Of a stretch of 64,000 bases of DNA, positions 54,691 to 62,485 are shown piece after piece. Made by a program: the position numbers and the translations under genes. Every line of letters begins with the position of its first letter. Within the stretch, counting starts at the first letter, position 1. The notes beneath the pieces were generated by a model. That model was not told the origin of the DNA. It searched no databases and was given only the letters and a program-made list of their open reading frames with translations. Source of the DNA: Mesorhizobium temperatum. GTDB lineage: Bacteria; Pseudomonadota; Alphaproteobacteria; Rhizobiales; Rhizobiaceae. The stretch spans positions 4,079-68,078 of the forward strand of contig NZ_NPKJ01000057.1 of the NCBI RefSeq assembly GCF_002284575.1, read 5' to 3'.

Positions 54691-54786
54691 GGAGAAGGCT
54701 GATTCGAGGCGGGCGGTGTGAACCACATCCCCTCGGGAAAGAATGAATCGTGACCACCAGACAAGTGGTACCCTCCGATTCATTAC

Positions 54787-54843
54787 TGCAAGTAAGTCGC
54801 ACTTGCAAATTAGAAGGATGCTCCTTATAGGTGCAATTGCAAT
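54787..54843 (+). promoter_or_regulatory. Operator-like inverted repeats upstream of sitA
   Basis: Seen: TGCAAGT (54787-54793) and its complement ACTTGCA (54801-54807), then TGCAATTGCA, a perfect palindrome at 54832-54841, followed by ATTCATTCTCAATAA. The string GCAATTGCAAT (54833-54843) recurs upstream of mur (59002-59012). Known: Mur/Fur proteins bind AT-rich palindromes of the TGCAA type before sit genes. Inferred Mur-Mn repression of sitABCD. Confidence 0.65.
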
Positions 54844-54866
54844 TCATTCTCAATAAGGGGTCATCA

Positions 54867-55787
54867 ATGTTTTACGAGGTAAGGCGGTCGGTTCTGGCCG
54901 GAATGGTGGGGGCGGCCTTCGCGGCCGCGCTGACGGTGGTTCCGGCCGCCGCCCAAGAGAAATTCAAGGCGGTGACGACCTTCACCGTCATCGCCGACAT
55001 GGCGAAGAACGTGGTGGGTGACGCGGCAATCGTGGAATCGATCACTAAACCGGGCGCTGAGATCCACAATTATGCGCCGACGCCAGGTGATATACAGCGG
55101 GCGCAGGGCGCGCAGCTCATTCTGTGGAACGGGCTCAACCTCGAACTCTGGTTCGAAAAGTTCTTCCAGAACCTGAACGACGTGCCGGGCGCCGTCGTGT
55201 CCGATGGCGTTGAGCCGATGGGGATCGCGGAAGGGCCATATACCGGCAAACCCAACCCGCACGCATGGATGTCGCCGACCAACGCGCTGATCTATGTCGA
55301 CAACATTCGTGACGCCTTCGTCAAACACGATCCGGCGAACGCCGAAATCTACAAGGCCAATGCTGAGGCCTACAAACGGCAGATCGAGGCGGCCATCGCG
55401 CCCATCCGCGAAGAACTCGGCACGATCCCCCAGGACAAGCGATGGCTGGTGTCGAGCGAGGGCGCCTTCAGCTATCTCGCGCGCGATTTCGGTCTGAAGG
55501 AGCTCTATCTCTGGCCGATCAACGCCGACCAGCAGGGGACGCCGCAGCAGGTGCGCAAGGTGATCGACGCGGTCAGGGAAAACAAGATCGTCGCAGTCTT
55601 CAGCGAAAGCACGGTTTCGGACAAGCCGGCCAGGCAGGTTGCGCGTGAAACCGGCGCGCACTACGGCGGCGTACTCTATGTCGATTCTCTCAGCGAGGCG
55701 GACGGTCCGGTGCCGACCTACATCGATCTCTTGCGCGTGACCTCCGACACGATCGAAAGAGGGCTCACCGAAGGGCTCTCGCAATGA
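54867..55787 (+). CDS. sitA: Manganese/iron ABC transporter, periplasmic binding protein
   Basis: Periplasmic cluster 9 metal-binding protein that delivers Mn(II) (and possibly Fe(II)) to the SitBCD importer. Seen: 306 residues from the ATG at 54867 with AAGGGG upstream; signal peptide MFYEVRRSVLAGMVGAAFAA ending AAAQ. Metal ligands: His in EIHNYAPTPGD, His in KPNPHAWMSP, Glu in FSESTVSDKP region (AVFSESTVSDKP) and Asp in LYVDSLSEADGPVPTY. The ordering is typical of SitA. The stop overlaps the sitB start (ATGA). An operator-like sequence lies upstream. Confidence 0.95.
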   Translation: MFYEVRRSVLAGMVGAAFAAALTVVPAAAQEKFKAVTTFTVIADMAKNVVGDAAIVESITKPGAEIHNYAPTPGDIQRAQGAQLILWNGLNLELWFEKFFQNLNDVPGAVVSDGVEPMGIAEGPYTGKPNPHAWMSPTNALIYVDNIRDAFVKHDPANAEIYKANAEAYKRQIEAAIAPIREELGTIPQDKRWLVSSEGAFSYLARDFGLKELYLWPINADQQGTPQQVRKVIDAVRENKIVAVFSESTVSDKPARQVARETGAHYGGVLYVDSLSEADGPVPTYIDLLRVTSDTIERGLTEGLSQ

Positions 55788-56692
55788 ATGTTGCTACCCT
55801 GGCGAATCGCGCCTCCGCATCGGGCGATGCGGAGGCGGGACTTTCTGTGAAACATGCCACCGTGACCTACCGCAATGGCCACACCGCCCTGCGCGACGCC
55901 AGTTTCGAGATCCCGACCGGCACGATCACGGCGCTGGTCGGCGTCAACGGCTCCGGCAAGTCGACGCTGTTCAAGGCGATCATGGGTTTCGTGCGGCTGG
56001 CGAGGGGCGGAATCTCTATCCTCGGGCAACCGGCTTCCGTCGCGCTCAAGAAGAATCTGGTCGCCTATGTGCCGCAGGCCGAGGAGGTCGACTGGAACTT
56101 TCCGGTGCTGGTCGAAGACGTCGTCATGATGGGCCGCTACGGTCATATGGGTATGATGCGCATCCCAAAGGCAGCCGATCGCGAGGCGGTTACGGCCGCG
56201 CTCGCCCGTGTCGGCATGCGTGACTTCCGCAAGCGCCAGATCGGCGAGCTTTCGGGCGGGCAGAAGAAGCGCGTCTTCCTTGCCCGCGCGCTGGCGCAGG
56301 ATGGCCGTGTCATCCTGCTCGACGAGCCTTTCACCGGCGTCGACGTCAAGACGGAGGACGCCATCGTTGAGCTGCTTCGCTCCTTGCGTGCCGAAGGCCG
56401 CGTGATGCTTGTCTCGACGCACAATCTCGGCAGCGTGCCGGAATTCTGTGACCGCACCGTACTACTGAAGAATACCGTGCTGGCCTATGGCCCGACGCCC
56501 GAAACCTTCACCCAGGCCAATCTGGAGAAGGCCTTCGGTGGAGTGCTCAGGCACTTCGTGCTCGGCGGAGCAGGGCTGCACGATGACGACGACAAACGCC
56601 GCCTCGCCGTCATCACCGACGATGAGCGACCGCTGGTCTTCTATGGCGAGAACGGCGCGATGCAGCACAAGATGCGGGAGCCGGGGGAATGA
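55784..56692 (+). CDS. sitB: Manganese/iron ABC transporter, ATPase
   Basis: Cytoplasmic ATP-hydrolysing subunit of the Sit importer. Seen: 302 residues; Walker A GVNGSGKST, Q-loop in YVPQAEEVDW, signature LSGGQKKRVFLARAL, Walker B VILLDEPFTGVD and switch His in VSTHNLGSVPEFCD. A C-terminal extension of about 40 residues (GGAGLHDDDDKRRLAVITDD) is usual for SitB. Start and stop overlap the neighbouring genes by four bases (ATGA), showing tight translational coupling. Confidence 0.95.
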   Translation: MNVATLANRASASGDAEAGLSVKHATVTYRNGHTALRDASFEIPTGTITALVGVNGSGKSTLFKAIMGFVRLARGGISILGQPASVALKKNLVAYVPQAEEVDWNFPVLVEDVVMMGRYGHMGMMRIPKAADREAVTAALARVGMRDFRKRQIGELSGGQKKRVFLARALAQDGRVILLDEPFTGVDVKTEDAIVELLRSLRAEGRVMLVSTHNLGSVPEFCDRTVLLKNTVLAYGPTPETFTQANLEKAFGGVLRHFVLGGAGLHDDDDKRRLAVITDDERPLVFYGENGAMQHKMREPGE

Positions 56693-57537
56693 TTGTCCTG
56701 CTCGAACCGTTCGGCTACCAATACATGCTCAACGCCATGTGGGTCTCGGCCCTCGTCGGCGGAGTCTGCGCCTTTCTGTCCTGCTACCTGATGCTCAAGG
56801 GCTGGTCGCTGATCGGCGACGCGCTCTCGCATGCGATCGTACCAGGCGTGGCCGGCGCCTACATGCTCGGCCTGCCGTTCTCCATCGGAGCCTTCTTTTC
56901 CGGCGGACTTGCCGCTGCGGCGATGCTCTTCCTCAGCCAGCGCACGAAGCTCAAGGAGGATGCCATCATCGGCCTCATCTTCTCCTCCTTCTTCGGGCTC
57001 GGCCTGTTCATGGTGTCGCTGTCGCCGATGTCCGTGAATATCCAGACCATCGTGCTCGGCAACATCCTTGCCATCACGCCGGAGGATACGTACTTGCCAT
57101 CATCGGCTTCGTCTCGCTCGCTGTCCTGCTGGTGAAGTGGAAGGATCTGATGGTGGTCTTCTTCGACGAGAGCCATGCGCGCTCGATCGGCCTCAACCCA
57201 ACCGCGCTCAAGATCATGTTCTTCACACTGCTGTCGGCCTCGACGGTCGCTGCACTGCAGACGGTCGGCGCCTTTCTCGTCATCTGCATGGTGGTGACGC
57301 CGGGCGCTACGGCCTATCTGCTCACCGATCGATTTCCGGCTCGTCATCGCGGTCGTAATTGGAGCACTCACCAGCTTCGCCGGCGCCTATGCCAGCTATT
57401 TCCTCGATGGCGCGACCGGTGGCATCATCGTCGTGCTGCAGACGCTGATCTTCCTCGTTGCCTTCTTCCTCGCTCCTAAATACGGCATGCTGGCGGCTCG
57501 CCGCCGCGCGGCCGAAGCACTGGGGGCTGAGCTATGA
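56689..57537 (+). pseudogene. sitC: Manganese/iron ABC transporter permease, two compensating frameshifts
   Basis: Seen: the N-terminal part (LMLKGWSLIGDALSHAIVPG, IIGLIFSSFFGLGLFMVSLS, LGNILAITPEDTY) is in frame until about 57092. A missing base moves it to the next frame for about 240 bases (VKWKDLMVVFFDESHARSIG, STVAALQTVGAFLVICMVVT). An extra T near 57339 restores the original frame for ASYFLDGATGGIIVVLQTLI and the stop. All expected membrane helices are encoded. The ends overlap sitB and sitD as ATGA. As read the protein would be truncated near 149 residues. The compensating pair suggests sequencing errors or a very recent lesion. Confidence 0.88.
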
Positions 57538-58379
57538 GCATCCTCGACACTCTGCTCACGCCCTTCCAATTCGGCTTCATGGTCAATGCGTTGATCATCT
57601 CGGTCCTGGTAGCGGTGCCGACGGCGCTGCTGTCCTGCTTGCTCGTGCTCAAGGGCTGGTCGCTGATGGGCGACGCCATCTCCCATGCCGTCTTTCCCGG
57701 CGTCGTGGTCGCCTACATCGTCGGCTTCCCATACGCTGTCGGTGCCTTCGTCGCTGGCATGTTCTGCGCGATCGCCACAGGCTTTCTCAAGGACAACAGC
57801 CGGATCAAGCAGGACACGGTGATGGGGATTGTGTTCTCCGGCATGTTCGGCCTCGGTCTCGTGCTCTATGTAAAAATCCAGTCGGACGTGCATCTCGACC
57901 ACATATTGTTCGGCGATATGCTGGGCATCGGGCTCAGCGACATCATCGAGACGGGGGCCATTGCTGCGATCACGGCCGGCGTCATCTTTGTGAAGTGGAG
58001 TGACTTCCTGCTACACGCCTTCGATCCGGCTCATGCCCGCGCGGTTGGCCTGCGAGTCTACCTGCTGCATTATGGGCTTCTATGCCTGATCTCGCTTACC
58101 GTCGTCGGCGCGCTCAAGGCGGTCGGCATCATCCTCGCTATAGCCATGCTGATCGCGCCAGGCGCGATCGCCTTCTTGCTGACGAGGAAGTTCAGCACCA
58201 TGCTGATCCTTTCGGTAGCGATGGCGGTCGCCGCCTCGTTCCTCGGCGTCTATCTGTCCTTCTTCATCGACAGTGCGCCGGCGCCGACCATCGTCCTCCT
58301 GCTCTCTATCGTCTTCGTGCTGGCGTTCATCCACGCCACGCGCAAGACCGCGAGGGTCGAGGCGCGCGAGGCTGTCTGA
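57534..58379 (+). CDS. sitD: Manganese/iron ABC transporter permease
   Basis: Second inner-membrane permease of the Sit importer. Seen: 281 residues with seven to eight hydrophobic segments (MVNALIISVLVAVPTALLSC, LSLTVVGALKAVGIILAIAM, VAASFLGVYLSFFIDSA). The family block LKGWSLMGDAISHAVFPGVV and FDPAHARAVGL are conserved. It starts inside the sitC stop. If sitC is truly broken, SitD could not form the usual heterodimer. Followed on the opposite strand by mur. Confidence 0.93.
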   Translation: MSILDTLLTPFQFGFMVNALIISVLVAVPTALLSCLLVLKGWSLMGDAISHAVFPGVVVAYIVGFPYAVGAFVAGMFCAIATGFLKDNSRIKQDTVMGIVFSGMFGLGLVLYVKIQSDVHLDHILFGDMLGIGLSDIIETGAIAAITAGVIFVKWSDFLLHAFDPAHARAVGLRVYLLHYGLLCLISLTVVGALKAVGIILAIAMLIAPGAIAFLLTRKFSTMLILSVAMAVAASFLGVYLSFFIDSAPAPTIVLLLSIVFVLAFIHATRKTARVEAREAV

Positions 58380-58474
58380 TCCTGCGTCACCAAACTGCTG
58401 GCGGCCAAACCACGGGCCGCTCGCCAGTCTGCACCTTGCGTCTGGGGGAGCAGGCGCGGCCGCCCGGACGGTGC

Positions 58475-58918
58475 TCAGCGCCGGCTGCGCTTGGCCGCTT
58501 TCTTCAGCGGCTTCACATAAATCTCAAGCCTGTGGCTCACGATCTCGAAACCGTGAGCGCGAGCGATCTCTTCCTGCAGCCGTTCGATCTCGTCCGATCT
58601 GAATTCGATCACGTCGCCGGTGTCGACACGGACGAGGTGATCGTGGTGTTCATGGTCAGCCGTTTCGTACCGGGCACGTCCATCGGCGAATGTATGACGC
58701 TCAAGTACACCCTTGTCCCGGAGCATGTTCACGGTACGGTACACCGTTGCAATCGCAATGCCCGGGTCGATTTTGCGCACGCGTCGATGCAGTTCAACGG
58801 CATCGGGATGGTCAGTCGATTTCAATAAAACCTGCATGATGACCTTGCGAGGTGCCGTCAGGCGAAGCCCGTGTTCCTTACAAATCCGAGCAATGTCTAT
58901 GATCGCGGGAGTATTCAT
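58475..58918 (-). CDS. mur: Fur-family regulator, Mur type
   Basis: Known: rhizobial Fur homologues act mainly as manganese-responsive Mur repressors of sitABCD. Seen: 147 residues from MNTPAIIDIARICKEHGLRL; winged helix with LTAPRKVIMQVLLKSTDHPD and GIAIATVYRTVNMLRDKGVL; regulatory metal site HEHHDHLVRVDTGDVIEFRS; no CxxC structural zinc pair, as in Mur. The frame is open further upstream (to 59011), but the ATG at 58918 matches the family start. It converges on sitD; its upstream region carries GCAATTGCAAT, shared with sitA. Confidence 0.88.
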   Translation of the reverse strand: MNTPAIIDIARICKEHGLRLTAPRKVIMQVLLKSTDHPDAVELHRRVRKIDPGIAIATVYRTVNMLRDKGVLERHTFADGRARYETADHEHHDHLVRVDTGDVIEFRSDEIERLQEEIARAHGFEIVSHRLEIYVKPLKKAAKRSRR

Positions 58919-59001
58919 ACAATCTGACCCGTGGCTCTCCCGGTGTCGACGCTCGCAATGGGCGTCGAAGTCTATGGGCGCAGCCGTAGCCCAGTTGCGA
59001 C

Positions 59002-59012
59002 GCAATTGCAAT
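59002..59012. promoter_or_regulatory. Operator-like sequence upstream of mur
   Basis: Seen: GCAATTGCAAT, identical to 54833-54843 before sitA, inside the larger string TTGCGACGCAATTGCAATAATTGCC with several TTGC/GCAA half sites. It is 84 bases before the mur start. Inferred autoregulation or control by the same metal regulator. Confidence 0.55.
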
Positions 59013-59035
59013 AATTGCCTAAGAGGTATGGCTTG

Positions 59036-59257
59036 GTGAACAAGGTCGCGCGACTGGACGCGCCGATGGGATTACGGATGAACGCGCCGATGGCGCTCGG
59101 GTCGCGACTTGCCGGTCCGGCGCAAGATATCGCGCTGCAGCAGCTAGATGCCAACCTTGAATGGTTTGAGGCGTGGCGCGACGAGCATCATAAAATACTC
59201 CGCCGAATAGCTCAGTGCCCGTACCGAGGCGAGCAGGTCATCGCGGTTCGACGCTAG
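59036..59257 (+). CDS. Possible small hypothetical protein
   Basis: Not recognised. Seen: 73 residues from a GTG (VNKVARLDAPMGLRMNAPMA, then LQQLDANLEWFEAWRDEHHK), helical with plausible composition. No good ribosome binding site. It may be a remnant. Confidence 0.3.
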   Translation: MNKVARLDAPMGLRMNAPMALGSRLAGPAQDIALQQLDANLEWFEAWRDEHHKILRRIAQCPYRGEQVIAVRR

Positions 59258-59378
59258 ACACTGCGGTTAATCGAGAGCAGCATATCAACGAAGCCACGCA
59301 AGCCCATTGGCCATCAACATGCCCGATGCGCGATGACGTTACGATGTCGTCTCTTTTAACGCCATCCGGGATACCTCC

Positions 59379-59394
59379 TGTCGGCTTCGCTACA
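59379..59394 (+). promoter_or_regulatory. NifA upstream activator site for the PEP mutase gene
   Basis: Seen: TGT-CGGCTTCGCT-ACA, a full TGT-N10-ACA match, about 92 bases upstream of a sigma-54-type element. The distance is in the range usual for NifA sites. The region 59258-59586 contains no gene. Confidence 0.65.
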
Positions 59395-59485
59395 CAGGGT
59401 TGTTTAGCCAATCTCTTGTTGCGCCTCAGGCTAAATAGCTGAAAAGCAACGCCAAAATTTCTTCTTCGGTTCGATCAGCCAAAAT

Positions 59486-59501
59486 TGGCACGAGTTTTGA
59501 A
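59486..59501 (+). promoter_or_regulatory. Sigma-54-type promoter, near consensus
   Basis: Seen: TGGCACGAGTTTTGAA. The -24 half is perfect (TGGCACG); the -12 half has TTGA where TTGC is usual, at the correct ten-base spacing after GG (59487-59488). With the upstream NifA site this is a plausible weak sigma-54 promoter; the GC-to-GA change is the main reservation. Confidence 0.55.
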
Positions 59502-59586
59502 AACCATCGTAGCGAGGCGGCAGGAGCTGCCGACCAATATTCATGTCGGGGGTGATATCGCGATCAATGGAACGAAGGGAGGCAGC

Positions 59587-60552
59587 ATGTCAGGTCTGCG
59601 TCGGATCCGCGTACTATCGGAAAAGGGGCATCGCTTGCGGAATCCGGGCGGCAAAGCAAGCGAAGGCGTAACTACCCTTCGTGACCTCATTCGCATCCAT
59701 GACAGCCCGTCCTTCCTCATGGAAGCCCATGATGCGCTCTCCGCAGCCATTGCCAAAAGGGCCGGTTTCAAGGGGCTTTGGGCCTCGGGCCTGTCGATCT
59801 CGTCGAGCCTCGGCTATCGCGATGCCAACGAGGCATCCTGGAGCGAAGTGGCCGATGTGGTGGAACGCATGGCTTACGCCGCCAGGACTCCCATTCTCGT
59901 CGACGGCGACAGCGGCTTCGGCAATTTCAACAACGCTCGCCTTGTCGCCGGCCGCCTGCGCAAGCGTGGTGCAAGCGGCATCTGTATCGAGGACAAGGCC
60001 TTTCCGAAAATGAATTCCTTCATCGGCGGTCGTCATCCGCTCGCCGACATCGAAGAGTTCTGCGGCCGCTTAAGTGCCGTCAAGGACACCGTCCCCGACC
60101 CCGACTTCGTGTTGGTGGCGCGGATCGAAGCCCTGATTGCCGGCCACGGTCAGGACGAGGCACTTGAACGCGCGCATGCCTATGCCGAAGCTGGCGCCGA
60201 CGCGATTCTCATCCATTCGCGCAAATCCGATCCGACCGAGATCCTGGCATTTGCCCGATCCTGGCACAACCGCCTTCCCGTCGTGATCGTGCCAACGAAA
60301 TACTTCAGCACGCCGGTCGCCGAATATCGCGCTGCAGGCATTTCGACCGTGATTTGGGCAAACCACAATATGCGTGCTGCGATCGCAGCGATGCGCGATA
60401 TCTGCAACCGCATCATTCGCGAGGGAGGCATAGTCGGCATCGAGCCCGATATCGCCCCGCTGGAGGAACTCTTCGAATTGATGGCTTATGACGAGCTCGC
60501 TGCCGCTGAAACACGTTACCTGCGGCCGAAGGCCGGAAACGGCGCCGCATAG
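59587..60552 (+). CDS. Phosphoenolpyruvate mutase (isocitrate lyase/PEP mutase superfamily)
   Basis: Known: PEP mutase rearranges phosphoenolpyruvate to phosphonopyruvate, the entry to almost all phosphonate biosynthesis. Seen: 321 residues; VDGDSGFGNFNNARLV carries the Mg-binding Asp residues and ICIEDKAFPKMNSFIGG gives the EDKXFPKXNS signature that separates true PEP mutases from carboxy-PEP mutase and lyases; ARIEALIAGHGQDEALERA follows. The ATG at 59587 has AAGGGAGG upstream; the frame is open earlier but that part overlaps the promoter. No phosphonopyruvate decarboxylase or aminotransferase is near. The upstream NifA site and sigma-54-type promoter suggest expression in nitrogen-fixing cells. 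Confidence 0.85.
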   Translation: MSGLRRIRVLSEKGHRLRNPGGKASEGVTTLRDLIRIHDSPSFLMEAHDALSAAIAKRAGFKGLWASGLSISSSLGYRDANEASWSEVADVVERMAYAARTPILVDGDSGFGNFNNARLVAGRLRKRGASGICIEDKAFPKMNSFIGGRHPLADIEEFCGRLSAVKDTVPDPDFVLVARIEALIAGHGQDEALERAHAYAEAGADAILIHSRKSDPTEILAFARSWHNRLPVVIVPTKYFSTPVAEYRAAGISTVIWANHNMRAAIAAMRDICNRIIREGGIVGIEPDIAPLEELFELMAYDELAAAETRYLRPKAGNGAA

Positions 60553-60609
60553 CTGACCGGAAACGGTCGGCCGTTTTGAAAGTGCAATTTGCGAACGCAG
60601 GAGGCGCCA

Positions 60610-61085
60610 ATGCTGGCGCAACGGACAAGCTTGTTCAAATCCCCGGGAACCGCGGCCGCGCGCACCGCCGCCAAGGTTGCCGCCGATGCCGCACAGCATG
60701 CGCTTGGCGCGGTTGTGCCGGACGAGAAGCGAACCGCAGTACCAGCACTTGCCTGGTGGGGTGAGGCTTACGGTTCGTGGCGCAACCAGGACGGCGATGG
60801 CAACGCCGAGGGCATCGACCGCAACATAGGCGGACTTGTTTACCGGTATTGACGCCGCACTTGCCGACAATTGGCGGCTGGGCCTGCTGGTCGGTTATGC
60901 CAATAGCAGCATCAGTTCTGCGGCAAGTGCCGCCTCGGCTGAGGCTGATAGCTATCAGTTCGGCCTTTACGGCGGCGCACGTTTTGATGCCCTGGGTCCC
61001 AGCTTTGGTGCGATCTATGCCCATCACGTGATCGAAACCAGCCGCACGACGCCTCTTGCCGGCGCGAACGAGATCTCGCATAGCA
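60610..61085 (+). pseudogene. Autotransporter beta-domain remnant, frameshifted
   Basis: Seen: AWWGEAYGSWRNQDGDGNAE then IGGLVYRY in one frame, continuing in another with TGIDAALADNWRLGLLVGYA, ADSYQFGLYGGARFDALGPS and GAIYAHHVIETSRTT. These are alternating beta strands of an autotransporter barrel with the typical spacing. Passenger domain and barrel end are absent. It lies between the PEP mutase and nifV genes and overlaps neither promoter element. Confidence 0.65.
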
Positions 61086-61144
61086 CACCGGTTCACGCGC
61101 CATCCCCTGGAAAACCGTCCGACGTCCGACAACCCTGTCGGTTT

Positions 61145-61160
61145 TGTGAAATCCGCGACA
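61145..61160 (+). promoter_or_regulatory. NifA upstream activator site for nifV
   Basis: Seen: TGT-GAAATCCGCG-ACA, a full TGT-N10-ACA match, 78 bases upstream of a perfect sigma-54 promoter. This spacing is typical of NifA-controlled genes. Confidence 0.85.
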
Positions 61161-61238
61161 CGGCGCTGTGGCTGCCACTTTCATTGAAGCCATTGCATAA
61201 CCCGCAGAATATTTTTTCTGACGCAATTTCTGCGCCCT

Positions 61239-61254
61239 TGGCACGCCTTTTGCA
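61239..61254 (+). promoter_or_regulatory. Sigma-54 (-24/-12) promoter of nifV
   Basis: Seen: TGGCACGCCTTTTGCA, an exact consensus match with GG at 61240-61241 and GC at 61252-61253, 35 bases before the nifV start codon. Together with the NifA site at 61145 it is a textbook nif promoter. Confidence 0.92.
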
Positions 61255-61288
61255 GTTTCTTCGTCGCGAGAGCAGGAGGGAACCTGAA

Positions 61289-62437
61289 ATGATCAAGCAT
61301 GCTGTAGTCCTCGAAGACACTACTCTCCGTGACGGTGAGCAAACACCGGGTAGCGCATTTTCCAAGCAACAGAAACTTGAAATCTTTTCAATGCTGCTGC
61401 GGCTGGGCGTTAAATTTATCGAGCCTGGGATACCGGCAATGGGCGGTGACGAAGTTGCCACATTGATGGAGATGCTTGAGCGGAAGGATGAAGCTCTCCT
61501 GGTCGGTTGGAATCGTGGCGTTCGCGAAGACATCGAAAGGACTATCGATCTCGGTTTCGCAGCGGTTCATATCGGACTTCCGACATCAAACAAGCATCTC
61601 GCCGGCTGTCTCGGCCGCGATCGCCAATGGCTGATCCAGCAGGCGACGGACCTGATCAAGTTTGCAAAGGACAAAGGCGTCTTCGTTTCAATCAGCGCCG
61701 AAGATGTCGGCCGAACGGAGCTTCCGTTCCTCCAGGAATACGCTGTGGCGGTCACGGAGGCCGGCGCCAACCGCCTCCGGTTGTCTGATACGATCGGGAT
61801 AATGACTCCGGAAAAGTATGCGGCGAGAGTTCGTGCCGTCCGGAAAGTCAGCCCGATACCGACCCAATGCCATTGCCACAACGATTTCGGCCTCTCGATT
61901 GCCAACACCCTCGCTGGGCTCGAGGCGGGAGCAACATACTTTCACGTCTGCATAAACGGGATAGGCGAGCGCGCCGGTATGCCCGACTTGGCGCAGATGA
62001 CGATGGCCCTGAAGAAGCTCTATGACATCGATCTCGGCCTCGACACGACGATGCTGACCGAGGTTGCACACCTTGTCAGCACGGCGACAAAGCAGCCTCT
62101 GCCCGTCTGGCAGCCAATTGTGGGCAACAATGTCTTCGCCCATGAATCCGGCATTCACGCGAAGGGCATGCTCAAGGACGCGGAAACGTTTGAGCCGTTA
62201 CAGCCTGAAGAAGTTGGCGGCACTCGGCGTTATGTCGTCGGAAAGCATTCCGGGCGCTCCGTGATCAAGCATGTCCTCGAAGCGGAAGGCGTTCACGTCG
62301 TCAACGCCGCTTTGGCGCCCTGTCTTGAAATGGTGCGGGCGGAGTCAGTGAAAATCGGCGGTGAGATACGGTCAGGTCGACTGAAGGAAATTTACAAAAA
62401 AGCAGTCCATGATGTTGGGCCACAAGCGGCAGCCTAG
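61289..62437 (+). CDS. nifV: Homocitrate synthase
   Basis: Condenses acetyl-CoA and 2-oxoglutarate to homocitrate, the organic ligand of the nitrogenase iron-molybdenum cofactor. Seen: 382 residues; DTTLRDGEQTPGSAFSKQQK opens the TIM barrel (catalytic Arg and metal-binding Asp), QCHCHNDFGLSIANTLAGLE gives the metal His pair, then NGIGERAGMPDLAQMTMALK and HESGIHAKGMLKDAETFEPL. Length and motifs match NifV rather than LeuA (which has a C-terminal regulatory domain). The ATG at 61289 has GCAGGAGGG upstream. NifA site and sigma-54 promoter directly precede it. Known: many rhizobia lack nifV and obtain homocitrate from the host; its presence here may allow partial independence. Confidence 0.95.
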   Translation: MIKHAVVLEDTTLRDGEQTPGSAFSKQQKLEIFSMLLRLGVKFIEPGIPAMGGDEVATLMEMLERKDEALLVGWNRGVREDIERTIDLGFAAVHIGLPTSNKHLAGCLGRDRQWLIQQATDLIKFAKDKGVFVSISAEDVGRTELPFLQEYAVAVTEAGANRLRLSDTIGIMTPEKYAARVRAVRKVSPIPTQCHCHNDFGLSIANTLAGLEAGATYFHVCINGIGERAGMPDLAQMTMALKKLYDIDLGLDTTMLTEVAHLVSTATKQPLPVWQPIVGNNVFAHESGIHAKGMLKDAETFEPLQPEEVGGTRRYVVGKHSGRSVIKHVLEAEGVHVVNAALAPCLEMVRAESVKIGGEIRSGRLKEIYKKAVHDVGPQAAA

Positions 62438-62485
62438 CGCGATCACGCGCGAAACCGAGCACGCTTTCGAGAAAGGAGGAAGTTC

